A stretch of DNA of 40,959 nucleotides, taken from the NCBI GenBank assembly GCA_025922715.1, contig JAICHH010000003.1, positions 1-40,959 on the forward strand. The letters are read 5' to 3'. Every line of letters starts with the position of its first letter. Position 1 is the stretch's first letter. The position numbers and the translations under genes were made by a program. The notes under the pieces were generated by a model. The model was not told where the DNA came from, ran no database searches, and worked only from the letters and a program-made list of their open reading frames with translations. Positions 18,464 to 27,598 of the stretch are shown piece by piece. This DNA is from Nitrososphaeraceae archaeon. Its GTDB lineage: Archaea; Thermoproteota; Nitrososphaeria; Nitrososphaerales; Nitrososphaeraceae.

Positions 18464-20266
18464 ATGGAAAATGACCATGACAGTGTATCTAATATTCATA
18501 AAAGATGGTCTCTAACTAGGATCAACTTTTCATCATATAAAATTTCTTTAGCAATATCGATAATTAGTTCGATAGGTATAATATTAGGTTTTAATCATTT
18601 TTATCTAATACTAAATTTAATACAATTAGTTGTATTTACAATAACAGGTATATCTTTTCTCGTCTTCAGTTATTTCTTAGATCTTTTTTTGTTAAGAAAA
18701 ACACCAGTTAATAAAATATCCAAAATTCTTCATGTCTCAGCTTTTTCGAATTTGCTATGGTTACTTATCCTTATCCTTGGATATCTTGCTTTTATTATTT
18801 TTCAGAAAGATGTTCCTCCTAAGGAACACCTGTTTGAGGGAATGATGTTAGCAATTGGGCTAAGGATAGGAATATTTACTTCAGTTTTTGGCGCTAATTT
18901 AGTACAAGCACTAAAAACTGCAATAATTCAGCCTATAGTTTTTTTCGTTTTAATTATTCCTTCTTCTCTATTTATTGAAATTTTTTTCGATGTTGTAGCA
19001 ATTTCTTTTGGTTTAATTTTAACAGGTTTAGGTATAGGATGGACGATACTTGCCGATAGAGCAGGAAGACCAAATGTACAGAGTACTTTTGCGCTTCTCC
19101 AAGCTTTCCTTTCAGCATGGACAGAAAACAAGGTAGAAAATATAGAAAAAATTTTGTTATCCAAGTCTAAAAATGAGTTGGTTGATACACATATTGTTAA
19201 ATTTACTAACAAACATCATAACCTTTATTGGGTTTTACCCAATATTCACCCTGGTCCTTTTAAAGAAATTGGTGGAAGTAATCTTCCTTATCAAATATAT
19301 AATCATTTTTCTCAAAAAGCAGTTGTATTTCACAGTGCCTCTGACCATTCCTTGAACATTCCATCAAAAGGTGAGGTCAGGGAATACCTAAAGTCACTAT
19401 CTAATACACAAAAGACCCTAGATTATGGAAGTACATGCTCAATACCTATTCAAATAAAAAATAAAAAAGCAACGGTTACAGGGATAATCCTTGGCAATAC
19501 TCCTATTCTGATGCTCTCTTTTGCTCCTTCGGGTATGGAAGATATTTCAGAAGAAATTAGTAAAGAATTGGAAACATATTCAAAAAATGAAGGATTTAAG
19601 AGACTTTTTATAATAGACAGTCATAATGCCATGGGAAAAAAAATTGGAAAAAGTGAAAATGAAGAATTGTTAGTTGCAGGAAAAACATGTCTAAAAACCT
19701 TAAAAAAATCTCCACAATATAGTTTTAAAATTGCCCAATCAAATACAAACGAGAATAAAAATCATATAGTATTTGGAGAAGACATTGGAAAAAGTGGTCT
19801 TTCTATTATCCTTATTGATGTAAACAAAGATAATGATGATGACAATAACAGTAATAACAATATTCAATATGTAATAGGTTGGGCTGATTCTAATAATATG
19901 AAAAGTGGGTTAAGAGAATATATTATAAAATATTTAGAACAAAAAGGAATAAGAATGTTAGAACTTTGTTCATCAGATACCCATGAGAAGTCTGGAATTA
20001 GAACCTCAGAAGGATATTATCCATTTGGTCACATAACAAAATTTGAAACAATAGCAGAGTATTATCATCAGCTTGTACAACTAGCGTATAAAAAATTAGA
20101 AGTTTATGGATATGAAGTATTACACATTGTATCAACAGTAAAGGTTATGGGAACGGACCAATTTCGTGATTATTCTAATGCTTTAGATACAGCAATGAAT
20201 TTAACTAAAAAATACCTCATCGTCACTTTTGGAGTAATTTTACTTATGTTGATAATTACCAATTAA
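18464..20266 (+). CDS. DUF2070 multi-spanning archaeal membrane protein
   Basis: N-terminal ~6 TM segments, soluble part with WVLPNIHPGPFKEIGGSNLPYQI, HSASDHSLNIPS, CSSDTHEKSG motifs characteristic of DUF2070. Confidence 0.82.
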   Translation: MENDHDSVSNIHKRWSLTRINFSSYKISLAISIISSIGIILGFNHFYLILNLIQLVVFTITGISFLVFSYFLDLFLLRKTPVNKISKILHVSAFSNLLWLLILILGYLAFIIFQKDVPPKEHLFEGMMLAIGLRIGIFTSVFGANLVQALKTAIIQPIVFFVLIIPSSLFIEIFFDVVAISFGLILTGLGIGWTILADRAGRPNVQSTFALLQAFLSAWTENKVENIEKILLSKSKNELVDTHIVKFTNKHHNLYWVLPNIHPGPFKEIGGSNLPYQIYNHFSQKAVVFHSASDHSLNIPSKGEVREYLKSLSNTQKTLDYGSTCSIPIQIKNKKATVTGIILGNTPILMLSFAPSGMEDISEEISKELETYSKNEGFKRLFIIDSHNAMGKKIGKSENEELLVAGKTCLKTLKKSPQYSFKIAQSNTNENKNHIVFGEDIGKSGLSIILIDVNKDNDDDNNSNNNIQYVIGWADSNNMKSGLREYIIKYLEQKGIRMLELCSSDTHEKSGIRTSEGYYPFGHITKFETIAEYYHQLVQLAYKKLEVYGYEVLHIVSTVKVMGTDQFRDYSNALDTAMNLTKKYLIVTFGVILLMLIITN

Positions 20267-20267
20267 A

Positions 20268-20312
20268 TGGAATACATTAGTCATAATATTATTACTTTTA
20301 ATGTATATTCCA
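20268..20312. repeat. Imperfect inverted repeat directly after the DUF2070 stop codon (possible 3'-end hairpin)
   Basis: tggaatacatta (20268-20279) vs taatgtatattcca (20299-20312): complementary apart from a 2-nt bulge. Confidence 0.5.
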
Positions 20313-20854
20313 TTACTTACATTAATGCTAGAGTATTAAAGATTTATAGATAGAATAAATTATTTGCCTTAGAATTTTGATACATATTAGTTTTTAGTTA
20401 ATTATAGAACATAATCAAATAGTTACGTTTCATATTGAAAAAATAAAAATTTATATTCTTCAAAAGGTCTAGATAACATATAAAAACATATCAATCAACT
20501 TAGTTTCTAACCACAATATCAAATGTGAATGTATATCTGAGAATAGAGTAAACATAGATCATTCTTTTGTGTAGATATGGAATTTACTTGGCTAGAAGAC
20601 CACACTAGTAATAGTTAGGAATAGCTGGAGAGATAATTCAATTCTGTTACTTTTGATAAACCAAAATAATTTTAAATTACTATTAGAAGTTAAAAAAGAT
20701 AGAGGATCTCAAGATAAAGTTTGAGAAGACTAGTAGAATAATATAATCGAATATAAAACTGATTAATTTTGTCAGATTAAATTCTCTATGAGAAATGGGT
20801 TATTAAATTAACACGTTATGGATAACAAATGAGGCTTTAGCTCTAATATTATGA

Positions 20855-20995
20855 TTAGCTATGTTCTTTTTTCATATGGCTATCAAGTTCTTTTTCATTT
20901 TTAGCTATATAATTGCATATATTACATGTTTTCTTATCTTTTCGTCCTTGTAGATAGTCGACAAAATGCATCAGATATATTGTTATACCCCACAT
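20855..20995 (-). CDS. 46-aa C2H2 zinc-finger miniprotein; not in the ORF track
   Basis: My translation: MWGITIYLMHFVDYLQGRKDKKTCNICNYIAKNEKELDSHMKKEHS*; perfect C-x2-C-x12-H-x4-H spacing. Confidence 0.6.
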   Translation of the reverse strand: MWGITIYLMHFVDYLQGRKDKKTCNICNYIAKNEKELDSHMKKEHS

Positions 20996-21101
20996 AAACT
21001 ATAAAGAGCCAAATTATATTTATGACTTTAAGTAATTCTTCTTGCTTTTGTCATCTTTTTTATTATCATTATTATAAACTGTAATGGTTCTAACTAGATA
21101 T

Positions 21102-21341
21102 TCAAACTAAATTATGTTTTACTCGTCTCGATTTTTTTTGGTTTTCAACTGTTCTTAATATTAATTTATATTTTCCGTTTCTTGGTCTGATCCTTAATCT
21201 ATAACCACAACATGGACACCAAGTACCTTGCCAATCAATATAGATCTCACATACCTGACAGCGTTTTTGCCCTATCAAATATCGTCCCCCATTTCGAGGT
21301 TTTATTGCTTTATGACGTTGACAAATTCCCTTACATGTCAT
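21102..21341 (-). CDS. Small zinc-ribbon protein (thaumarchaeal hypothetical)
   Basis: 79 aa; CKGICQRHKA...CQVCEIYIDWQGTWCPCCGYRLR, basic C-terminus. Confidence 0.65.
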   Translation of the reverse strand: MTCKGICQRHKAIKPRNGGRYLIGQKRCQVCEIYIDWQGTWCPCCGYRLRIRPRNGKYKLILRTVENQKKSRRVKHNLV

Positions 21342-21603
21342 ATTTCTTCAGCAGTATACTAATTGAAAACATAATAATGAATATATTGTAAACTGGAGGT
21401 ATTATATATTATACATTTACATAAACAACTTCATTGTTCAAATTATAGCTTATTGAGAGTTTTATAATAAAATTATTATCTTTCTCTTCTATATCCTTTT
21501 TAAGAAAAACTATCATAATATTTGAAATATCTGCTATTACATTTATACTTCTCACTATATTCTATAAATAGAATAAAGAACATCTTTTCCTTTGATCCCC
21601 GTT

Positions 21604-21912
21604 TTAATTCTTTCCTGTTAATGATTCAAAAAATTGAATTAGTCTTCCATTAAAGCCATAATTATATTTCATTAATTCTGTAATTTTCTCCACACAATTT
21701 AAACAAATATTGTAATATTTATCCGAAAGATCCTCGTTAACATAAGTGCTAACTTCCGATATTTTGGTTTTGTTGTTGTTACTCCTATTACTACTGCTAC
21801 TACTACTAACATTTAGATATACTAAGGTGTTAATTTCATTATTACAAATATCACAGGTTTTGATTTGCTCTTCTTTTACTATATCTTTTGTGGTCGAAAT
21901 ATCTTCTATCAT
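21604..21912 (-). CDS. Hypothetical protein with two CxxC pairs and a Ser/Asn low-complexity linker
   Basis: CDICNNEI ... YNICLNCVEKI; SSSSSSNRSNNNK linker. Confidence 0.5.
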   Translation of the reverse strand: MIEDISTTKDIVKEEQIKTCDICNNEINTLVYLNVSSSSSSNRSNNNKTKISEVSTYVNEDLSDKYYNICLNCVEKITELMKYNYGFNGRLIQFFESLTGKN

Positions 21913-22088
21913 ATATATTTTCTGTGTATAATGTTACCAATAATGTTTTCCTTAATTAATTCATATTTTACTTCCTAGAACTAATTTCTTAAAAGGAATC
22001 ACCAAGTAATTAATGAAATCTGCAGTTTGATTTTTACAAGAAGAAACAATTAATTCTATCAAGCCAAAGAATATTAGGAGTAAAAATA

Positions 22089-22805
22089 TTGTTTGGTAAT
22101 AATTTGGATCAGTTCACATCGTCCTTTGTAGACATTTTTAAGTTTTATAAAAGGATATCGGAACAGTATACAGACCATATGATCTTGGATTCTGTCAAGC
22201 AATCAGTACCAGATAAGATATTAAAATTATGTCTCGATCACCAATCGTTAATCCCTCTCTTATATTGGTTCAAAAATGACTTGATGAAATGGATGCCAAA
22301 GGAAGTACAATGTTCGAGTTGTAATATGCAGATGAAAGTCCAAGTTATAGATGGTGATTCAACGATATTGCGCAAAACAGAAGTTCATTCATGTGGCAAA
22401 TGTGGATCCTCTATAATATTTCCTCGGTACGTTAAAATACAAAAAATTGCAGAAACAAAGATCGGCAGGTGTAGTGAATGGTCTATACTCTTTGGTGCTA
22501 TTCTAAATTCATTGTCACTACAGACTAGAATAGTGCACGATTTTCTTGATCATTGTTGGAATGAATCTTTGATAAATAATAAATGGATACACCTTGACTC
22601 AACTTTGAACTATCCTATTTCTTTTAACCACCCTTATTATTATGAACAAAATTGGGGAAAGGACTATGAGTATGTTTTAGCATTCTCTGCCAATAGCATC
22701 GAGGATGTTACTAGATGTTATACTGAAAAGTGGCACATGATTAAGAAAAGGAGGGAAAAGGAAGATAAAACAGACATATTGAAGAAACTTTATTCGAGAG
22801 TATAA
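22089..22805 (+). CDS. Peptide:N-glycanase (PNGase/NGLY1-like) transglutaminase-fold protein
   Basis: LLYWFKNDLMKWMPKEVQCSSCNM ... HSCGKCGSSIIFPRYVKI (split CxxC pairs) then catalytic-triad context GRCSEW...DHCWNE...WIHLDST, followed by YYEQNWGKDYEYVLAFSANSIEDVTRCYT; TTG start. Confidence 0.85.
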   Translation: MFGNNLDQFTSSFVDIFKFYKRISEQYTDHMILDSVKQSVPDKILKLCLDHQSLIPLLYWFKNDLMKWMPKEVQCSSCNMQMKVQVIDGDSTILRKTEVHSCGKCGSSIIFPRYVKIQKIAETKIGRCSEWSILFGAILNSLSLQTRIVHDFLDHCWNESLINNKWIHLDSTLNYPISFNHPYYYEQNWGKDYEYVLAFSANSIEDVTRCYTEKWHMIKKRREKEDKTDILKKLYSRV

Positions 22806-22819
22806 TTTCATTCATTCTA

Positions 22820-22852
22820 ATCCAGATGAATATAAATCTGATTTATTTTTTT
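22820..22852 (+). terminator. Possible hairpin plus T7 terminator after the PNGase-like gene
   Basis: atccagat / atctgat stem (one bulge) followed by TTTTTTT at 22846-22852. Confidence 0.35.
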
Positions 22853-22930
22853 ACAGTTTCCGGTATACTAATATCATATTTGAGTGAAACAACTGGGTTA
22901 GAATATCGCTAGAGTAATAGAATTATAAAA

Positions 22931-23257
22931 TTATTCACAATAACGTGATAAATATACAAGCGCTTTTATCTTCCCAATCTTGGAAGACTCTTTGATGTTA
23001 AATTCTATTTGTTCTGCAATAATATAATCGCAAATAATATTGGTATTTTCTGGATTTTTCTTTAATAAATCCTTCGACAAGTTTTTTATAAAATGTTTAC
23101 ACGATTTTGTAATTGAATTTATTTTGGTTTCTATTTGGTTGTTATTAGTAATTATTATTAAGTTATCACTATTGATCTTTTCTTGATTTTTCTCTTCTAC
23201 ATTGATTCCATGTTTAGGATTAGTATTATTATTGATTTGATCTTCTCCTATTAACAT
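22931..23257 (-). CDS. Hypothetical protein; C-terminal half resembles the N-terminal core-binding domain of thaumarchaeal tyrosine recombinases (possible integrase remnant)
   Basis: 108 aa; FIKNLSKDLLKKNPENTNIICDYIIAEQIEFNIKESSKIGKIKALVYLSRY; no catalytic domain follows. Confidence 0.45.
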   Translation of the reverse strand: MLIGEDQINNNTNPKHGINVEEKNQEKINSDNLIIITNNNQIETKINSITKSCKHFIKNLSKDLLKKNPENTNIICDYIIAEQIEFNIKESSKIGKIKALVYLSRYCE

Positions 23258-23334
23258 TCCTTAAATTGCTCATGGTATTTTTTATCGATCACTGATAAAT
23301 AATTATTGGAAGAACACTCATTTGAAAATAGTGT

Positions 23335-23619
23335 GTGTGCTAGCAATAACCCTCCTTCTGTTTTATACGAGATTTCGCTTAGCGGCCAACCTGAGCCAGT
23401 GCAGGAATATGTTACTCTTTTTGGCCTTGCTCCACTCAGGTCGTCAGTTTCATTCTAGGAAAGACAATCTCAGGTTATTGGCCATCATAGAGTTATAGTG
23501 AGTCCTCTAGATACTTTTCTGTTACGTTGCCAGCTGTCTCCAGCTAATTATCGCTAATTTGAGTGCCTGCTATGAGGGAGGAGTTTCCTCTCTTTCGAGT
23601 CACTCGTACGCTAGCTCAC
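23335..23619 (-). ncRNA. rnpB: RNase P RNA (archaeal type A-like); not in the ORF track
   Basis: Minus-strand read: GUGAGCUAGC...GAGAGGAAACUCCUCCCUCAUAGCAGGC...GGCAACGUAACAGAAA...GAUGGCC...UAAAACAGAAGGAGGGUUAUUGCUAGCACAC. Conserved GAGGAAAcUCC, aACAGAAA and ACAGAAggnGGnUUAU cores, and a P1 helix (gtgagctagc with gctagcacac, one mismatch). Confidence 0.88.
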
Positions 23620-23632
23620 AATATTATAATAC

Positions 23633-23650
23633 AATATAAACTAATATAGA
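23633..23650 (-). promoter_or_regulatory. Candidate TATA-like element(s) for the RNase P RNA gene
   Basis: Minus strand ...tctatattagtttatatt... roughly 15-30 nt upstream of the inferred RNA 5' end and overlapping the tsr3 stop codon. Confidence 0.35.
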
Positions 23651-24147
23651 TTTGGAAAATAATCTTTTTCGATTTTAAGAATTTCATTAGGATCTTCTTG
23701 GTTTTTGTATAATTCTAATAGCTCGACATTTAAGTCTAAAAAAGTATGACCCCATTTGAATTTATTCAATAATTCTTCTGCATTTGACTGAAAACCTAGT
23801 ATAAATAAAGAACCTGCTATAGCTTCAGCAGTAGTTAATTTTCCTAATTTTGCATAATTTACAGGATTTCCTGCTAGAAGTAATGGAAGACGTCGATTAA
23901 TTCTTTTTTTAAGAATTTTGAATTTTCTTATTGTTTCATCAAAATAATTCCAAGAACAATCTATAGCACAGATGGATTTAGCGATACTATTGTCGGTTTT
24001 TGATAATGCAATTTTAGATAAAGGGTTTAAAACTATAGCGTCTTTCGGTATAAATCTGCTTGATTGAATTAAATTAAACTTTACCAACTTGGCTGCAGTA
24101 CATTTAGTTGGATCATCTTGTTTTAGTTCTAAAACAAAAACTTTCAT
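23641..24147 (-). CDS. Tsr3-like rRNA aminocarboxypropyltransferase (DUF367)
   Basis: LELKQDDPTKCTAAKLVKF, AIDCSWNYFDE, RRLPLLLAGNPVNYAKLGKLTTAEAIAGSLFILGF. Confidence 0.9.
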   Translation of the reverse strand: MKVFVLELKQDDPTKCTAAKLVKFNLIQSSRFIPKDAIVLNPLSKIALSKTDNSIAKSICAIDCSWNYFDETIRKFKILKKRINRRLPLLLAGNPVNYAKLGKLTTAEAIAGSLFILGFQSNAEELLNKFKWGHTFLDLNVELLELYKNQEDPNEILKIEKDYFPNLY

Positions 24148-24286
24148 TTACAATAATTATTAAGAATACCCAATTATTTATTTGAATTTAGAAATCTCAA
24201 TACAAATGTTTTGGATCGTCATAATAAACAATAAAAAATCAGTAACTACATAAATTATTAATAACTTCATTGTTACTTTATTATTC

Positions 24287-25567
24287 TTGTCTGAAATAAT
24301 GCTTCTAAAATTTCCCTTTGAATTAAAAAAAGATCAGAGAGATGCGGTTGATGAATGGATAAATAAGAAAGGCAAAGGTTCTATTATATATAGTACAGGT
24401 ACAGGAAAAACGGAAATAGCTTTTGAATGTGCCAGGAAAATGGCTTCTCTAATTAGAAAACAGAATCCACTAATGGTCTTTAAAATTCTTTTTTTAGTTC
24501 CTCGAATTGTATTGATACAACAAAATATTAACAGACTAATAAAATATGGTATAAAAAAAGAAAAGATCGGGGTTTACTATGGAGAAAAGAAGGATATTAA
24601 AGAAATTACCTTTAGCACTTATCAGAGTATTATAAAAAACTTTGATCTGCTAAGACAATCAGATATGATTATACTGGATGAAATGCACATGGTTAGTGAA
24701 ACTGCCAAAAAATTAAGCAAAATTTTTGATGTGCTATATGATAATTACGATAAACTAATACTTGGTTTAACCGCGACAATTGATGAAAATGATCCAAGGT
24801 ATTCAAAGATAATGAAGTTAATTCCTCCAGTAAAAAAATATATGATAAAAGAAGCTGTTAATGATGGAAGATTAAGTGAACCCCTGGTTATACTAAAACC
24901 AGTGAAAATGAATTCAGAAGAGCAAAGAATATATGAGCAGACAACGAGCACAATTAAAGATATTTCATTAAAACTTAAAGCATCCAATCCTTTGATAGTT
25001 TCAAAGTTATTAAAAACAGGTGGACAAAGAGCCCGATTAGCTAAGTTATGGTTTGCAAGTGTTCATAAAAGAAAAAAATTGCTTAATGAAACCAACTCAA
25101 AATTAAATGAGTCTGTGAATATAGTTAAAAGTCATCCAAAAGAAAAAATCATGATATTTAGTGAAACAATAGAATCCATAAATAATATAAGTGAAATTTT
25201 AAAGAAAAATAAAATTCCCTCGCAAGTTATACATAATAAAATAAAGACAAAACAAAGGCAAGACATTTTAGATTCATGGGGGAGAAATTATTTTGTTTTG
25301 CTATCAGTACATACCTTGGAGATCGGATTTGATATACCATCTGTAAGTATTGCAATAATAGTATCAAATACGAAAAATGTGCATCAACTTGTACAGAGAA
25401 TAGGACGAGTAATAAGAAAAACAGATGAAAAAAATCAGTCTCTAATATATGTGGTATATGTAGATGATACAAAAGATAAGAACATACTTAACCTGGTTAG
25501 AACATCATTACAAAGCAATAGTATAAAAAAACCAATTAAACAAGATAAAATATCTTCTTATTTTTAA
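24287..25567 (+). CDS. SF2 DEAD/H helicase, XPB/Rad25-like
   Basis: KKDQRDAVDEWINKKGKGSIIYSTGTGKTEIA (Walker A), DMIILDEMHM, LGLTATIDENDPRY, QLVQRIGRVIRK; ATG at 24299 possible start. Confidence 0.85.
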   Translation: MSEIMLLKFPFELKKDQRDAVDEWINKKGKGSIIYSTGTGKTEIAFECARKMASLIRKQNPLMVFKILFLVPRIVLIQQNINRLIKYGIKKEKIGVYYGEKKDIKEITFSTYQSIIKNFDLLRQSDMIILDEMHMVSETAKKLSKIFDVLYDNYDKLILGLTATIDENDPRYSKIMKLIPPVKKYMIKEAVNDGRLSEPLVILKPVKMNSEEQRIYEQTTSTIKDISLKLKASNPLIVSKLLKTGGQRARLAKLWFASVHKRKKLLNETNSKLNESVNIVKSHPKEKIMIFSETIESINNISEILKKNKIPSQVIHNKIKTKQRQDILDSWGRNYFVLLSVHTLEIGFDIPSVSIAIIVSNTKNVHQLVQRIGRVIRKTDEKNQSLIYVVYVDDTKDKNILNLVRTSLQSNSIKKPIKQDKISSYF

Positions 25568-25754
25568 TCAATAATAGACATGGATTTATCAAAGTATTTC
25601 TTCGTTTAACAATAATAAGTGTAATAGAAAGTGAATCCAAAATATAGCTAAACGTTAAAATTTAGTGGTATATTATTTTTAGTTTTTAGAACAAATAAGA
25701 TTTACATCATAGTACTAAAAATCAATTATGAACTAAATAATATCGACTAGAATT

Positions 25755-26969
25755 ATGATTTTAGCTCCACAGGAATTAGAAAATAGTGCAAGTAAATATG
25801 CCGCTGAAGCTATAAGGCTTGATTCACAAGGTTCAAGATTAAAGGCTATTCAATTTTATCAACGCGCTATTGAGGCTTTGAATAAATTAATACACATCTA
25901 TCCCGAATACAAATTAAATAAAATATACTTAGAAAGATCTAACGCATATTTAAACCGAATTAAATCGTTACAAATGTCAAATGTATTGGAAGACGAAGAA
26001 GTAAAGGGTGATGAAAATATAGTTGGGAATGATACTGACAATTATGATAGAAAAATAGGAAGTGAGATGAGGAAGCCAAGGGAATCACTTGGTGAAGAGT
26101 TTGATAGTTTAATTATGAAAGAAAAACCTAATATTTCTTGGGATGAAGTAATTGGTCTTGACGATGCTAAAAGAGCAATAAAGGAATCTATAGTTTATCC
26201 TACAAAGAGATCTGATTTATTCCCGTTGGGATGGCCAAGAGGAATACTGCTATATGGACCTCCAGGATGTGGAAAAACATTACTTGCAGCCGCCGCAGCT
26301 GCTGAAATTGATGGTTATTTTATAAATGTTGACGCAGCTGCAATGATGAGTAAATGGCTTGGTGAAGCTGAGAAAAATGTTTCAAAACTTTTTAAAATGG
26401 CTAATAAGTTATACGAAAGTGAAAATATTCCTATATTGCTTTTTATTGACGAAATAGATTCTTTAATAGGAAATAGGAATGGCGAAGTAGGAGGGGAAAT
26501 ACGTGTTAAAAACCAATTTTTAACTGAGATGGATGGAATAAACAATAAATCAAAGAAGTCAAAATTATATGTTATTGGCGCGACAAATAAACCCTGGAGC
26601 TTGGAAGCAGGATTTCTTAGAAGATTTCAGAAGAGAATTTACGTTACTTTACCTGACAACGATTCAAGAAACTATTTATTTAAACAATATACTATGCCTT
26701 TAAAAAAAGATAAAACATTCAAAATAGAAGAGTTATCTAAACTTGTTCAGGGGTACAGTGCTAGTGATATTAAAGACATTTGTCAAGCAGCACAATTAAG
26801 GGTTGTTAATGAATTATTTGAAAGTGGAAAGGCAATGGAAGCACAGTCTAATCCGCGTTCTATATCTATGAATGATTTTAAAGAAATTATAAAAATAAGA
26901 AAACCCAGTGTCAGCATAGACATGATTAGAGCTTATATGAGATGGAGTGAACAATTCAAAGCATTATAA
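25755..26969 (+). CDS. cdvC: CdvC/Vps4-like AAA ATPase with N-terminal MIT domain (ESCRT/Cdv cell division)
   Basis: MIT-like ASKYAAEAIRLDSQGSRLKAIQFYQRAIEALNKL; AAA motifs GILLYGPPGCGKTLLAAAAAAE, ILLFIDEIDSLIGNR, VIGATNKPWSLEAGFLRRFQKRIYVTLPD. Confidence 0.9.
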   Translation: MILAPQELENSASKYAAEAIRLDSQGSRLKAIQFYQRAIEALNKLIHIYPEYKLNKIYLERSNAYLNRIKSLQMSNVLEDEEVKGDENIVGNDTDNYDRKIGSEMRKPRESLGEEFDSLIMKEKPNISWDEVIGLDDAKRAIKESIVYPTKRSDLFPLGWPRGILLYGPPGCGKTLLAAAAAAEIDGYFINVDAAAMMSKWLGEAEKNVSKLFKMANKLYESENIPILLFIDEIDSLIGNRNGEVGGEIRVKNQFLTEMDGINNKSKKSKLYVIGATNKPWSLEAGFLRRFQKRIYVTLPDNDSRNYLFKQYTMPLKKDKTFKIEELSKLVQGYSASDIKDICQAAQLRVVNELFESGKAMEAQSNPRSISMNDFKEIIKIRKPSVSIDMIRAYMRWSEQFKAL

Positions 26970-26982
26970 TTAAAGTAAAAAG

Positions 26983-27513
26983 TTAAGTTTCCAAATATTT
27001 CTTACTAGCTTCAGTTATTTTTGTTTCTGCCATTTCTTTATTCCCCCATCCTGTAATACTTACATATTTTCCGCCTTCTAATTCCTTATAATGGGCAAAA
27101 AAATGTTCAATTTGTTTTTTTAAACTATTTGGTATATCATGAACATCCTTTATAAAAGAAAAAGTAGGGTCTATTTTATTAATAGGTGTTGCAATAATTT
27201 TAGAATCTTGTCCTTCTTCATCTTCAGTTAATAATACACCGACAGGAATTGCTTTGAGTATAGAAAGTGGAACTAATGCAAATTCACCAATAACCAAGAC
27301 ATCAACAGGATCGCCATCGTCTTCAATGGTAGAAGGTACAAATCCATAATTACATGGATAGAACATTGCAGTAAACAATTTTCTATCTACAAATAACAAA
27401 CCACTGTCTTTGTCAATCTCATATTTGATGTTACTTCCCTTGGGTATTTCGATAACAACATTGATTTGATTGGGAATACCACTAGGAATTTTTCCTATAA
27501 AGCTAGAGTTCAC
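26983..27513 (-). CDS. ppa: Inorganic pyrophosphatase (family I)
   Basis: VVIEIPKGSNIKYEIDKDSGLLFVDRKLFTAMFYPCNYGFVPSTIEDDGDPVDVLV. Confidence 0.96.
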   Translation of the reverse strand: MNSSFIGKIPSGIPNQINVVIEIPKGSNIKYEIDKDSGLLFVDRKLFTAMFYPCNYGFVPSTIEDDGDPVDVLVIGEFALVPLSILKAIPVGVLLTEDEEGQDSKIIATPINKIDPTFSFIKDVHDIPNSLKKQIEHFFAHYKELEGGKYVSITGWGNKEMAETKITEASKKYLET

Positions 27514-27598
27514 ATCAAGAATATTTAAAATCCCATTTATAACTCAACAGATCAGCAAATAAAATCAAAAGATTTTATGAATGAATTTAGTAGATTGG

